This document shows, piece by piece, positions 44,030-58,225 of a stretch of 64,000 nt of DNA. This DNA is from Adiantum capillus-veneris (lineage: Eukaryota > Streptophyta > Polypodiopsida > Polypodiales > Pteridaceae). The stretch is from positions 96,615,247 to 96,679,246 of the forward strand of contig CM043954.1 of the NCBI GenBank assembly GCA_014529385.2. Reading direction: 5' to 3'. The notes beneath the pieces are model-generated. The model saw nothing but the letters and a program-made list of their open reading frames with translations, did not search any database and had not been told where the DNA came from. The position numbers and the translations under genes are program-made. Each line of letters opens with the position of its first letter. Position 1 is the stretch's first letter.

Positions 44030-44430
44030 GGCTAAAGACTACCTAATGGACTACGGATGGTTTCGGTAGGCATAGAATCAGTTTCCGAAGACCATCTGCA
44101 TTTTTCCGTAGAAAAACACAACCGGATTTGACCTACGGCTTGTGTATTTGATGTTTCTTCTGTCCGTTTGACCTACGGCTTGCCATACACGCTCTTAACA
44201 TTGCCTTAAGACTACCTAATGGACTACGGATGGTTTCGGTAGGCATAGAAGCCATTTCCAAGTCCGTTTGCGTTTTTCCATAGAAAAACGCAACCGGATT
44301 TGACCTACGGCGTAGAAGCCGTTTATGAAGTCCGTTTGCGTTTTTCCGTAGAAAAACCCAACCGGACTTCAAAAACGGCTTGTATTTTGGGCGTTTCTTC
44401 TATCCGTTTGACCTACGGCTTGTTATATGC
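44030..44430. repeat. Direct repeats with short hairpins in the CACTA element
   Basis: GACTACCTAATGGACTACGG occurs at about 44036 and 44211. GTTTGACCTACGGCTTG recurs, and GCGTTTTTC-CATA-GAAAAACGC forms a small perfect hairpin at about 44269-44291 with a variant at 44337-44360. Confidence 0.82.
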
Positions 44431-44904
44431 CCCCGCCCAACCTTTTTTGAGGAGGAAGCTTGTCGCTAAGAGCAAGGACGGCGCTGTTGTTGCTCCCTAG
44501 AGGACTTTCATGTGTAAAGGTGAGAGTTGAGCTTCAAATGTATTTTAAGCTGGTCAAATGAAGTCATAGGCTGCATCAAACGATCCAGATCACTTTGGCT
44601 CGACATGCACAACGCCCGGTCAGACTACCACACATGGAGGAGATTGATGAGATCCGCCAACGACAGATGCTGGATCTCCTATGATCTACCTATCCTAGCT
44701 AGCTGTTTTAGCCGTTTAGTCCATACCCAGCAGTTTAGGATTCCATAATATTTTATTTTGTCATTTTGTCATCTTTTTACTCTGACTTTGTATCGGATCC
44801 ACCACATTGTAACTTTCTTGTCTCATAGGTCACTTTGGCCTTTTGAAGACGTTAATATAACATTTCATTTCATTTCTCTCTTTAATTTTAATTTCCTACG
44901 CATA

Positions 44905-45420
<516 letters not shown>

Positions 45421-45715
45421 GAGTGACATAATACCTGCGCAGCAGGTTTCGGCCAAGATTTGAGCAGGCGAAAATGGCCCCTGCGCGCGCGGGTTTCCCT
45501 TTTTTCCTCCAAAATTTTTTGCGTCGCAAACAGCGTTGATATACCCGTGGGAATTTGCGTCGATATACGCGTGGCAAATAATGCCTTTCCACGTGTATAT
45601 CGATGCGCATTGAGATGCGTATATCGACGTGCTCTAATTACGTCGATATACGCGTGGAAAGGCATGACCGTCGATATAAGATGCGTCGATATCTTCATGT
45701 TATGTTGTAGTGTAA

Positions 45716-46950
45716 GAGCGGAACGCATATTCAATTTCCATACTGAATTTGAGGGGTTTGGAATGACATTAGAAGGAAAAGCATTAACATGGTTCCAAAA
45801 CATTCCGCCGAGACCAATCATGGACTTAAACACATTAGCTCAAGGATTTGTAGCTGCTTGTTCCAAAACGGGGATCAAACACACTACGGTAGCTCAAATC
45901 TACAACTTTAAACAGAAACATGGTGAGTCTGTTAGGGATTGCGCAACTTGAATGAAACAATACATTGCCAGATGTCCAAGGCTAGAGATACATGTAGAAG
46001 AATGACTAGTATGAGGGTCTGCTAAACAAATAAATTCATGATATACTGTATAGCAAGAAGCATACAACCCTAGAAGAGTGTGTGTCAGATGCTATTGATA
46101 TAAGAGACAATTTTGATATTTTCAACAAAGAAGATGTCCCTAAGAATAACCAAAGTGAGAAAACAACATCCACCAAACCAGCACAAGTGGAAACGGTTGC
46201 TACAGCACCACTGTCAGCCATAGAAGACATGCTCAAACGAATGAATGACATGATGAATAACATGCAAAAAGCACCTATGAGAGGACCAGGAGAAGGGATA
46301 CCTCAACATGGCCAACCAATTAGACCACAAAAATGGTGTGCAATCGAGGGAAAATGGACCAACCATGAAACCAATGAGTTCTACTACCGACCAAAGTATG
46401 ATGGAAATGTTCAGTACGTTCCCATGAGGCCACAAGGACAACCTATGTATAGATACCAGCCTAACATGGCACAAGCTCAAAGACCTCCGATGGGTATGGA
46501 AAGACCTCAACCTGTGTTGGGTCAACAACCTCCGTATCGAGGACATAATGCAATGCATGTAAAGTACATGCACCCAGAGGGAGTCATAGATGAACAAGTA
46601 CTACTGCCTGTTACACCATATGCTGAGCCTAGTCCATCTACATTAATGGTAGAAGGAGATTGGTATAATTCACATCCACCACTAATCAAAGAACCTGTGA
46701 CTTATGCTTCACCAGAGCTTGCATCAATGTTTTATGTAGCTAATCAAGGTGTTAGACCTCCTATGGTAAGACCCATGGTTAAGCCAAGAACGGGAAACTG
46801 TCATAATTGTGGTGCAGATGATCATTGGAAAAATGAATGCCCAGAGTCTGACAAGAACGTCAAGCCGGTTGAAGCTTAATGCATACAATGTTGCAAAAAG
46901 GGAGGACACTTCCCAGAAGATTGTCCAAAAAATCCTTTAAACAAGTGTAA
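45716..46950 (+). pseudogene. gypsy gag, central domain and double zinc knuckle
   Basis: Resumes after the CACTA element with [30 protein letters not shown], the Retrotrans_gag helical core, ending in stops near 45951. The frame from 46082 has a Pro/Gln-rich part and CHNCGADDHWKNECP. After one stop at 46877-46879 (GAAGCTTAA) comes CIQCCKKGGHFPEDCP: two CCHC zinc knuckles in tandem. These bind genomic RNA in the particle. Confidence 0.85.
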
Positions 46951-48060
46951 AACAATAGTAAATGTAGTCCAAGTGATACCTAGTAGCTCATCTGAGAGTG
47001 AGCCTATTGTTCCAATCAAGGTAATCACTAGAGCCCAGCCTAAGAAAAAGAAACATAACTACTCTTATGATTCGGAGAATACCAAAATTACTGCTCAAAA
47101 GACCAAAAGAAGCAAAAGCAAAAGGCATTAGATAAGAAGGCAGAAACAAAAGGCTAGAATCGAGGAGAAAGCAAAGAAAATATTCCAGGAAAAGGTAAAA
47201 GAAATTGGAAGTGAAATCAAGGAAACAACCGTGAAATTTGGAGGATCAATTTTGGTTGACAAAATTTTTGAGCCTATTAATGCAGCCTTGGAAGCCTACC
47301 AAGCAGGACTTAAAGTAGGCCAAAACATGAAAAACAAATGGAAAAACTATCCTTATCCAAACATGGAAGCAACTAAGCTTGAAGCTGATCAAAATTTGGT
47401 AAGAATAACGCAAGAAATGCTGGAAAAACAAAAACACAAGCTCGCAAGTATGGCAAAACCCGAGGAGCTTGTGGTAAGAGACACTGAAGAAAAATCCAAA
47501 GTGGTGGTAGAACCCCACCTTGAAACAAAAGAGCCAGAACTTATAGTGCCGGATAGCGAAGATACCTTAGACGGAATTCCATTCGTAGGGACGACTGACT
47601 AGGACACTTATGGAAAAAGGTTCGAGAGATCAATGATGGGAACTTAACTCTAAAGTCATCTCCTATAGAGGAAGTTTGGTTAGACAACCTACCGGACATG
47701 GATGTACAATCCTTGTATAGGGATTGCGGATCTGAAGCTTCAGGAATGTCTAAACCATTGACCTTGAAAACATTACCCTCTTACTTGGGAGATAACGAAG
47801 ATGAATCCATAGTGTGTAAGACCACTTAAGTAAAAAGAGCGAAACAGACCCTAGAAGTAGACAACATTCATTCAATCATGTCTACACCCATCGAATACAC
47901 TCTTACTTTGAGAGAACTGTCAAAACTTAGACCATATTTATGGAATGATCTATAGAAAACCCTAGAGAAGGTGGGGATAACGGGGATAATCTCAAAAAAT
48001 TTGGAAAAATTGAAAAATGAAATGGACAACAAAGAGATTTGATATGTTCCAATGAACAAA
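46951..48060 (+). pseudogene. gypsy gag-pol linker region
   Basis: Lys/Glu-rich frames (47231-47602: MKFGGSILVDKIFEPINAAL, then EALKVGQ-like helices) with stops; no catalytic motif. Probably the linker between nucleocapsid and protease. Confidence 0.5.
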
Positions 48061-49459
48061 GTTGGAGAATATTACGAAGGGGAAGAAGGAAACACCACCC
48101 TTCTAGTGAAATATAATGACATAGAAACCATTGCAATACTGGATAGTGGGGCAGGCATAGCCATATCCACCAAAAGCAGTATGGGAATCCTAGGGACAAC
48201 CAGCCATTAGACAAACTCAAATGAAATTGCAATTGGCTGAATGACACATTGAAAGACCATATTTAGGGCTACTTGAAAAAGTAATAGTCAATTCCTCTGA
48301 GATTGAATATCAACACACTTTTGTCATAGTAGACTTCGGGAAAAAACTCAACTATGAAATCATATTGGGAAGACCATTCATGTGATATGTAGAGCTTTCC
48401 AAGATTGGGGAAACAATTATCCATACTTGAAGCAAGTGAGATCTCTAACAAGGGGTGATCTAAAAGATTACACTATAGATATGTTATGAAAACGCCCATA
48501 CAAGAATTTGATTCAGCCTCCTCGACTCAAACTAAGCTTCCATCATGGTTGAACAAAGACACTCCTGTTTGGATGTGCAGAGCTTCAGAAAACGGGAGCT
48601 TAAAAAGAGAAGAATGTATCTTAGAAAGGGATTGCACAGACGAAGCCTATGTACCTAAACCCTTTCCAAAACATTTGTGTGAGCCATTTGAATGGACTCA
48701 AATTTTAGCAACAATGGATGTACGTGTGAATATGTCTATGCCTACTCAATTTTGCAATGAGGACGACTACGACATAATTCCCATACAAATTATTTCAACC
48801 CTCCACATTGAAGATGAAATTGCGGAACCCAAGGAGTTCATGAAATCTCAACAAGTCTTTTCAGACCTCTACTACAATGCAACAGATGAGTTAGAAGAAC
48901 ACTCAGCTACCTCAGAAGATTCGGGGTCAGAAAAAGAATATGTGAGAGCTAAGCTACTCATGAAAGGAGGGGAGGAAATTTTTTTGACTTTCCTAACCAG
49001 AAATTGAGAAGACAAAAAGGGTCTAGACAAAAAAGAGACACCATAAATGTGAAAGCTAGACCTATGCCATCTGTCTCCAGTAGAGCATAGTTCCTGATGC
49101 AGATAGATGCGCATGATTGTGTCAAGGACAAAATCATTGGCAGATATCCTTTAAACGACAATCCAAGAATGTCAAAAACATCGAGAAAAATAAGGAAGGA
49201 TACTCAAGCAAAGCCAAAAAAACAGGAAAAGGAGTCAAACATGACACGGGTTGAGCGGAAAATAAAATATCAAGAGTTGAAAAAAGCTCTAAAGGAGACA
49301 TATACAACCAAAACGGAAACCACAGAAGAGGATGGTAAAGATGTAATGAGTGTTCCATCCCATTACAAAAAATATACTCTCCAAGGCCAAAAAATCATAG
49401 TAGAATAACCTGTTAGAGAACTACGAAAACAGAGCGAGTCCTAGGAAGGGCCTGAAAAC
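48061..49459 (+). pseudogene. gypsy protease and linker to RT
   Basis: At about 48115-48185 the frame reads IETIAILDSGAGIAISTKSSMG, the retropepsin DSGA active site, soon followed by stops and frameshifts. ILGRPF at about 48363 is the conserved ILG near the protease end. 48486-49007 and 49097-49408 are open but only low-complexity and charged. Confidence 0.72.
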
Positions 49460-50990
49460 GTGAAAAAGATAGATTTGGTTGAACCAAGAGAAGAGCATAG
49501 GCCTGCCTACATTGCAAATGACCTAACAGAAGAAGAAGAAGATATTTTACTAAGCTTACTAAAAGAATACCGAGATATCTTCGCTTGGTCTTACAAGGAT
49601 CTCAAGGGTGTTGATCCAAAAATCTGCCAACATACCATACCCATGAGAGATGATGAAAAACCAAGTAGACAAAGACCATACACATACAATGAAACATTTG
49701 CCAGGAAGATCAAAGAAGAGATTGAAAAACTGAAGAAAGCCGAATTCATTTATGAAATTGAACACACAGATTGGGTGTCTCCAATTGTGCTAGTACCCAA
49801 GAAGAATGGAAAAGTACGAGTGTGTGTCAACCTCAAGAAAGTGAATGCAGCTACCGTTAGAGACAACTTTCCTCTTCCAACAATCACTGAGTATGTGTTA
49901 GAACGAGTTGCAGGAAAAGAAGATTACAACTTCTTAGATGGATTTTTGGGATACAATCAACCTTTAATTGACCCAAAAGATCAGCATAAAACTACTTTTG
50001 CAATGGAATGCGGTTTTTTTGCCTATCGGGTTATGCCTCTTGGGTTAACTAATGCTCCTGCCACCTTTCAAAGATTGATGAGCCATGATTTTAAAGAATA
50101 TCTTAGGAAATTCTTGGAATTATATATGGATGATCTATGCATACATTCATCAATCCGGGCTGATCATTTTGAACATCTCAAACAGGTATTTGAAAAATGT
50201 AGACTTTATAGGATTTTCTTAAATCTTGAGAAGTGCACATTCATGGGTAGACAAGGAAAAATTCTTGGATATATAGTGTATAAAAATGGCATAGCTACTG
50301 ATATGGATAAAATTCATGTTATTTACTGATTTGCTTAGACCAACAATAGTCAAGGGGGTTCAATTTTTCATGGGACATTGTGGATATTACAGACGATTCA
50401 TTTACATGTACGCTATAATTGCAAAATCCATGTATAGCTTGATTACACACTTTGAATGGAGTGATGAGTTTGAAGAATCCTTCATGAAACTAAGCAAGCT
50501 CTCACTTCAGCTCCAATATTGAAAGCACTAGATTGAAATAAGATATTTCACATACATGTAGATGCTTCCAATTTTGCCATAGGATGTATACTAGCTCAAC
50601 TAGGAGACAGAAAAATTGATTTTCCTAATTCTTATGCTAGCCGACAGTTGAACATGGCAGAAAAGAATTATACCACCACCGAAAGATAAGGATTAGGGAT
50701 GATCTATGCCGTAAAAAAGTATAGACATTACCTATTAGCAAACAAATTTGTGTTCTTCGTGGACCACCAAGATTTATTGTACTTGGTCAACAAGACATGC
50801 AGCACAGGAAGAATAGTGAGATGGTTCATCATTCTTCTGGAATTTGATTTGACTTGGTTATAAAAAAGGGCACTACTCATCAAAGAGCAGATCATTTGTC
50901 AAGGATTTTTTTAGGGGAATCACCTAAAGGAGTATATGATGATCTACCAGATGCATATTTGTTCTCCGTGGAAATGATACCTTGATGGTC
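49460..50990 (+). pseudogene. gypsy reverse transcriptase and RNase H
   Basis: Open from 49460 to 50329: WVSPIVLVPKKNGKVRVCVN, then NFPLPTI, FLDGFLGYNQ, MPLGLTNAPATFQRLM, and the active site LYMDDL at about 50123. In FLDGFLGYNQ the usual Asp-Gly-x-x-GY is kept. The next frame has GYYRRFIYMYA. RNase H is recognisable at 50540-50780 (FHIHVDASNFAIG, TTERxGLGMIYAVKKYRHYL, VDHQDL) with stops. Confidence 0.88.
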
Positions 50991-50997
50991 GGAAAAT

Positions 50998-52419
50998 ATG
51001 ATATCATTGATGAACATGGCTCAAGTGGATTCACAAATACCGCTCCCTATTACAATCAGATTAATCAAGCAATTGGCTATGTATCAATTACTAGCTAGTA
51101 GGCTATACAAAAGAAACCAAGATGGAATATTGCTCTTATGCATTAATCCTGAAAAGAAAACCCAATACCTAAGTCAAGCACATATTACCATAGTAGGACT
51201 TCACTTTGCTGAAGACCAAACTATGCAAAGGATCTTGAGACTTAGAGTATTTTGGCCAACTATGAGGAGTGATGTTCGCTCTTTCGTAAAGGATTGTCCT
51301 CAATGTAAAAAAAAAACACCCATACCTCATGTAACATTGTTTCAAATGCCTCCTGTTCCTAAGTAGAGTAACTATCTAGTCACTTACTTAACGAGCCAAA
51401 CATTTCTTGAGGATATGAGTAAACACCGTCAAAGAGAATTTGAAACTGAAGCGAGAGACATGCTCTCATTGGAAACCAATTGTACCGGAGAGGTAAGGAT
51501 CAACATTTGTGTCTTTGTGCAAATGAAGACGAATATATTCCGATTATAGAATAAGCACATGCTGGATCAGTTGGAGGTCCCTTTTGTAGTGAGATTACTG
51601 CAAGAGCAATCTTAATGGTGGCAGACATATGGTGCCAACACTTTTTGCAGATGCCAAAGAATATGCTCGCTCGTCAACGAGCAAAAATTCCAACAAGAGT
51701 AGATAGCATGCCCTTAAGACCAATGATGGGGGCTAGAGCTTTCGCAAAATGGGGTATAGACTTTGTTGGGCCAATACAACCACCTGCTTATAGAACCCAA
51801 GCTCAATATATTATTGTAGCTACGGACTATTTGACTAAGTGGATTGAGGCTAAAGCAACGCAGAAGAATGATGCTAGAACCACTGCCGCATTCTTATATG
51901 AGTATGTGTTCACAAGATATGGACTGCCAATAGAAATTGTCAGTGATAGGAGAACTCATTTCCTCAATGAGGTAATTGAGCATTTTCTTAATGAATTTAT
52001 GGTCATCCATAACAAATCAGCTCCCTATCACCCACAAGTAAACGAAAAAACTGAGCATACGAATAAGATTCTTAGCTCGGTATTGGCTGAAGAAGTTAGT
52101 TCAGGACGGACAAAAATTTCCATGCTACTGTATGGGCTTATCGAGTTTCATTCAAAACAGCTTTAAATGCTACACCCTTTAACCTTGTTTACGGTCTTGA
52201 TGCCATACTACCAATAGAATTTCTATTGCCAACACTAAGGGTAGCAAAGGATCTCGAGTGGACTGGACATGAATTATTAGAAAGACTTGAAGATTTAGAG
52301 AAGCTAGATGAGCAAAGGCTAACTACTGTAGCTCACATCTGTGCACAAAAGTGGAAACAAAAACGATTTTTTGATTCCCATCTAATTACCAAAATCTTCA
52401 AAAAAGGGGACTTAGTTTT
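50998..52419 (+). pseudogene. gypsy integrase, N-terminal zinc domain and core
   Basis: A zinc region at about 51180-51340 (H...H, then CPQCKKK) lies in the frame 50998-51366. After stops, the core is at 51615-52166: FAKWGIDFVGPIQPP (first Asp), GLPIEIVSDRRTHF (second Asp), YHPQVNEKTEHTNK (Glu). The C-terminal part 52226-52419 ends KKGDLVF at the GTTTT target of the second gypsy element and resumes at 60249. Confidence 0.88.
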
Positions 52420-54001
52420 TGTAACATTTAATGGCCTAAAAACTTGTGTGTAGCGGAAATTAGCATGAACATAGTGGGCATTTCATTGGAATAGATTCCT
52501 AATGAGAATTACAAGAGTGCTTGGGTGGAGAGAGCAACAAAAAGCATAACACCTAGTTAGATAGCATGAACAATACTTTTAAAAGAGAGAGAAATTAAGC
52601 TATTGACAACAATTGAGGACCGGATTTGCATGGAGCCGGTCCCCCCTCCAAAAGGCTTTGTATTATGGTTTCTCCCATCAAGAGAGACATTGTACAATAC
52701 AATTCTTTGTGTTCCTTCAAGAATAGCTAGTGCAATGAAGAAGCACACTAAGAAAAACACTTAGCAAACACAACACCAATTATCCCTGGTCTCAGACCCA
52801 AGACCTCACAGACCTTCGAAGATGGTGAGAGCTAGCAGGGTATGAGAGTAGATTGAGAGGAAGAAGGAGTATCTTACGAGAAAGATGTACATCTCCTCAC
52901 ATAATCACTCATATTAGCATAGATTATCTTAGTAATTAGCATGGTGGAAGAAATGAGCATGCATTGAAGCTTGGCTCTTGGTTGGATTTGCATCACAAAG
53001 CCAAGAGTTGTTGGTGTAGGCCTCCCTTCCTACAAGCTTGGAGTAGGTGGTAAGCTTTCCATTAAAGCTTGAGAAGGAGAGAGAGTCTTCTTTACTTCAC
53101 ACATCAGATTGTGTGAGTGTGTGTGTGTTAATGCCTTGCAAAAATCAGCCCCCTCTCTGTCTTGGGCGAGCCCCCTTGCTATTTGCTCTTGCCGTCCTCC
53201 CATTGGACCTCCCTAGAGCTAGCCAATGACAATTAAGCAGCATAAGTGATAGCCTTCTGACATGTGTCCCCCTTTCCCCTTTTGTGAGAGCTTAAGGTAA
53301 TTTAATAATTCAACTAAACTGTCATTGGACCCCTTTGCCTCCTGGCCAATAGGAATCAGGCAAGCCATTGGGCTGCTAAATGCTCATTGGACCACTTGGG
53401 AGACTGTCCATTAGTCTTCTAGAGGACTTAATTCTCATTGGTTCTTTTATTAAGTGTTTTTAAATTAATTAAACTAGATTTACTCTAGCCTAATTCTCAT
53501 TGTCCACCTCCAAGGCCATCCAATAGGAATTGGGTACACCTTGTGGGCATCTGGCCTAGGGAGCTGACATGTGTCCCTCATTCCCTTTGTATAAAGGGAG
53601 CTTGTGTGTGTGTGTGTGTGTGGCTTTCTCTCTCATCCCCTACATGCTAGGCTCGCCCCCTCCTATGTAGGGATGTGCAAAGAATGTTTTGGACACACAC
53701 AAAGCATTCAATTCCCCTATGGTTGACCTTTGGACACAACCTTTGAATTTTGGAACCTTAGCATTTTGGAAGTCTTAATGGGCTGAACCTTAGGGTCTTT
53801 TTAGCCCATTGTTGCACATGGCTCTTTTGCAAATGGCCCCCCCTTTGTATCCCTATTTTCCCTCCTTTGGATCCCTACTGTGGCCGGTCTACTAGCTTGA
53901 CCAATATTCTAGCTTTTTCTCCCCTGGCACTTCCCCATATTAAATGATCAGTTTAACATGAGAAAATCATTTAGGAGAATTAGATATTGATTATTATGAC
54001 A
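52420..54001 (-). repeat. 3' LTR of the second gypsy element
   Basis: TGTAACATTT..TTATTATGACA. (TG)n at about 53603-53622 is about 20 bp. Confidence 0.95.
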
Positions 54002-54508
54002 TTACCTCTCTCTTTAAATCATAGTCATCCTCGACTATGGTGTAGAGAAGATAAAGCCTATTCATGAGTCCTTTTCTTAGCGGGTAGAGGATCCCTATGT
54101 TTACCCTACGACATCATTCCACAATGGATGACTAGTCCATTTGGTGCTTGAGAGCCTGAGGCTGCCGCAAGCATGTCTGCACATTAGTCCTATCAGTCTT
54201 CCATAGTAGAGTGACAAGCTCTACTTGGTGTTTGGGAGACGTCGTCTCCGCAAACTTGATCTAAGCATGCATACTACTTCATTTTTGTGCATAATAAAGA
54301 AAAAGAGAGTCTTATAAGACAAAAAAAACTTTGTTCATTTTTAACATTTTGTACATTTGCTTACTCTTGGGAAGCATTGTAAGCATTGACAAGGTTTAGA
54401 TTATCCTTTAATTGTATGCCTTGCATCCATCTAGCATCTTCAAAAGGATAATTCTCAAACTTAATAAGATATCGTCGGATAGTCTTACCCCCTCTTAATA
54501 CCTTGTCT
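54002..54508 (-). other. Polypurine tract and 3' untranslated part of the second gypsy element
   Basis: The minus strand reads AAAGAGAGAGGTAA directly before the LTR. No coding sequence otherwise. Confidence 0.75.
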
Positions 54509-55017
54509 TCATGTCGGAGAATGGGTGGACTCGGGCTGCATCACCTCCTCTTGGTCCTCGATCTCCGGTGGGTCTTCAGTAGTTGGTTCTTGAGGTGGCT
54601 CTCCTTTGTAAGGCTTTAATAGTCTCACATGGAAAGCATTGTGTATGAGCCAATGATTGGGCAACTTGAGTTGATAGGCCATCTCATTGATTGGCCTAAG
54701 AATCTGAAAGGGACCATAGTACCTTTTTGCTAGTTTAGCATAGTACTTTTGGTGACCCGTAGGATTCTTGCCCGTTGTGTGCCTTAATCGAGCCTTGGGA
54801 AACTTTAACAAGACCCAATCGAGTCTACTATCGTCCATATTCCTGTATTCCCATGGATAGACTTAGGCAATCCAAAGATAAAATCCATGGATATGCTCTC
54901 CCATGGTGAATTAGGGATCGGCAAGGGTTGAAGCAATCCAAGTTGCTTCCTTCTATCAAATTTTGTCTTTCGGCATACCACACATTTAGAAACATACTCT
55001 TGTATGTTCACTTTCAT
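54509..55017 (-). pseudogene. gypsy integrase remnants (core deleted)
   Basis: 55017-54805 reads NIQEYVSKCVVCRKTKFD (zinc-binding Cys pair) and [13 protein letters not shown] (first catalytic Asp). The next frame, 54838-54509, begins at [20 protein letters not shown] and continues with [36 protein letters not shown], the integrase C-terminal region. The middle of the core with the other Asp and the Glu is missing: an internal deletion. Confidence 0.88.
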
Positions 55018-56572
55018 GGTCTAAGGCATGTAGAACTGCAAGGAGTTCCTTTTCATATATGCCTAGAGCTTGCTCAATAGGGTCGAGCCTTCGAATCTCA
55101 TAGCCTATGGCGTGCCCTTCTTGGAGCAAAATAGCTCCAAGGCAATAACCACAAGCATCACATTGGACCTCAAATGGTTTTGAGACATCCGATAGTGTAA
55201 GCACAGGTTGAGAGATAAGCTTTTCTTTAAGATTTTCGAAATCATTGTTCTCCTTAGCAGACCATGTATACCTAACGCTTTTCTTTGTTAGGTCATGTAA
55301 TGGTCCCGCAATTTGTGAGAACTTTTCTATGAAGCGTCTATAATATGCACACATACCTATAAAGCTTCTTAGTTCATGAAGATTCCTTGGTTTAGGCCAT
55401 CCTTTTATTACCTCCAACTTTGATGGATCCATTTGGATGCCATCTTGAGTGATAATGTGACCTAAATACTGAATCTCTTGCAAGAAAAATTCACTTTTCT
55501 TTTGATTAACATAAAGTTTATTCTCTCTTAAAACTTGAAATATTACCTGTAGGTGTTTCTTGTGTTCGTCTAATGAATTAGAGTAGATGATAATATCATC
55601 AAAGAACACTGCAGTGAAGGTTCGATGAGGCCTGAACAGCTTCTCGATCAAGCGGTTGAATGTGGCTGGTGCATTGGTCAAGCCAAAAGGCATGACAATG
55701 TATTCGTAAAGACGAAATGTGGTGCGGAATGCGGTCTTTACGATGTCTTGATCAACTATCCTTATTTGATGATAGACACTTTTTAGGTCAATCCTACTGA
55801 AGTAGGTCAATCCTTGTAGCTTATCAAATAGGTCTTCTACCCGTGGAATGGGAAACCTATTCTTGATAGCGATCCTATTTAGTGCTCTATAGTTGGCACA
55901 CATACGATATGTGCCATCTTTCTTTTGCACTAATAGCACAGGTGAGCAAAATGGAGATGAGCTAGGCCTAACCATGCCCTTCTCAACTAACTCATGCACT
56001 TGCCGCATAATCTCCTCTTGTTGAGCTTGAGAAACTCTATAAGGACGTTTGGTAGGCGGTGAACTTCTTGGAAGAAGTTCAATTGCATGGTCATCATTAC
56101 CTCGTTTAGGAGGTAGCTCACAAGGGATGTCGTCAATAAAAACATCTTGAAACCCCTTGAGAAAATTGGATAGCTCTAATTCCTTTCTATTGCTTTTAGT
56201 TTCTTTTGCTAAAGCATTAGGTTCATTTTGAGTATCTTTAACAAAAATCATGTACACGGAAATAGAGCTCTTTATTGACTTGTTGAAAGCTGGTGTATGT
56301 ACAATGGGGATAGTGTTACCCATTTCCTTAGCATCTATATACATGTCTTTTTCCCTGAACTTAAAGGAGATTCTCCTTTCAGGGAATTTAACATTGGCAG
56401 CCAGGCGGTCAAACCATGGTGCCCCTAGGATTACATCCTCATGATTGAGAGGAGAGATAAAGAAGTCCTCTTTGTCCACATAGCCTTGGACATGATGCCT
56501 CAATTTCCCGATTAAGGGAGTGACTGAAGCTTCTTGCCCCTTGAAGGCACTGTCTGCGGGCGGGTAGGACAT
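54986..56572 (-). pseudogene. gypsy RT with truncated RNase H
   Basis: Open over 528 codons: PLVQKKDGTYRMC-type finger region, NRFPIPRVEDLFDKL, FSRIDLKSVYHQIRI (Asp), MPFGLTNAPATFNRLI, active site AVFFDDIIIYS, GHIITQDGI, IGMCAYYRRFI, RNase H start FEVQCDACGYCLGAIL. It ends after YEKELLAVLHALDH, where a deletion joins it to the integrase zinc region. Catalytic residues of RT are intact. Confidence 0.92.
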
Positions 56573-57319
56573 CTCCCATCTCGTAAGCTTGTATGCCTAG
56601 CTTGGTGGCCAACTCTATAGATATAAAATTGTGAGTAGAACCACGGTCAAAGAGAATAAAAGCATCATGTTCTCTTACCTTTCCCCAAGCATGGCATAGA
56701 GGAGATCCTTTGTTGTGAGTTTGGTGAGTCTCCTCCTCTTGGATTTCAACCAAGGACGCTCTTGGAGGATCTTGGCAGTTGTTCTTTTGGGGACAAGTGC
56801 GGTACGCATGCCCTTGTTCGCCGCACTTGAAACACCGGTTATCCTTGCGATAACGCTCAAGATCTTCAGGAGAGAGTTTGTTTTTACCTTTGTAAACTCC
56901 CTTCTCTTTCGCTTTGTTGGAGTTGCCCTTAGGAGACTTTTGGACATTGTCCTTCCCCTTGGCTCGTTGGAACCCTTTGTTTCCGTGGGCTTATTATTTT
57001 TTTTAGCCCCCGTTTGGAAATTGATTCGAGAGGCCACCATAGTATGGTGTATTACCGCGGATATGGTACGTGGCCTTTGGGAGTTGACATACTTCGCCAT
57101 TTCTTCAGTTAAGCCCCCACAAAATTGTTGCTTTTTCTCTCCAAAATCCAACTTTTTGAAGACAGTGGCTTTCAATTGTAGGTCCCAAAACTTGTCTACA
57201 TAGTTGTGGATGGATTTATAGGGAGAGAGCTTTAAGCTTCGCCATTCGGTGAGTACTTTGTCTTTGGCATCGGTGGCCAAAAACTGCTTCATAATGGAAG
57301 CTCTTAAAGCTTTCCATGT
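56439..57319 (-). pseudogene. gypsy gag C-terminal part, zinc knuckle and protease
   Basis: 57292-56675 holds the end of the gag core (LTEWRSLKLSPYKSIHNYVDKF). A CCHC knuckle (CFKCGEQGHAYRTCP) at about 56790-56840 lies in another frame. 56753-56439 carries the protease with FILFDRGSTHNFIS: DRG instead of the usual DSG. Frameshifts separate the pieces. Confidence 0.82.
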
Positions 57320-58225
57320 TCATGGAGCTTTACCGTTGGCTCGTAGGCTAGACCACCATTGTCTGGCAGACTTTTGAAAGTGCATAGCTACATGGAGTAG
57401 CTTAGAGGACTCCGTGAAGCCCTCATCTCCAAACGCCGCATCAAATTGCTGGATAAAGGCCAAGACTTTGTCCGTAGCACCAAAGGTGACATCATAGGTA
57501 AGGAAAGAGATGCTCTTCCCTCCCTCTTTGAACTTCTTCAGCTTGGATGACCTCTTCCATTCGGCATAGGATTTCCTATGGCCTCTTATTTTTGATGGTT
57601 CATAGGTTGCACCATCACTTTCTTCAGAAGGTGAAGAATTTGAAGAAGGTGGAGAAGAGGGTGACCTCTTTCTTGCCTTTTTCTTGTCTTGATCTTCGTC
57701 GTCTTCACCATCACTTTCATAAGAGGAAGAGGATGAAAAAGATGGAGAAGACGGTGTCCTCTTTCTCGCCTCTTTCTTCTCTTGCTTTTTATCATCCCTC
57801 TTTGAATTATGGTGTGGAGAAGAGTGTGATGGTTTTCTCCGCTTTGGAGGTGGCGGGAGACTCACTTCTTTCTCCTTCGATGGAGGCTCTTGAGTTCTCC
57901 TTTGGGAAGAAGATGCATCATCAAGAAGTAAATTCTTGAGCCCTTCGTATGGATTCTCTTCATCTTCCCAAATCGGAGAGAGACCTCTTTTGGGAGTCTC
58001 ACAAGGAGGCTTCCTAGGTGTTTTCTCGTCATGGTGATGAGCTTGGAGAATCCCGTGAGCACGGAGGTGCCGTTGCACTTCACTTTGGAGAGATGGATTG
58101 CCCATGGCTTGTTGAAGCCTAGAAACAAGATAGTTAACAAGCATCGGAGCATCATTAGTAGCTTGCTCATTAGCAAAATCAAAGTTATCAACATTAATTT
58201 CACTCTCTTTACTATTGTCAGCCAT
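57320..58225 (-). pseudogene. gypsy gag N-terminal part
   Basis: The ATG at 58225 (MADNSKESEINVDNFDF) opens 301 codons: helical start, then a long Lys/Glu/Ser-rich low-complexity stretch, then the gag core start (FIQQFDAAFGDEGFTESSKL, LHVAMHFQKSARQWW). The stop at 57320 lies inside the gag core; the rest continues at 57292. Confidence 0.85.

Noticed and set aside
57547-57939. Plus-strand 130-codon frame
   Set aside because: Antisense shadow of the low-complexity part of the gypsy gag on the minus strand.
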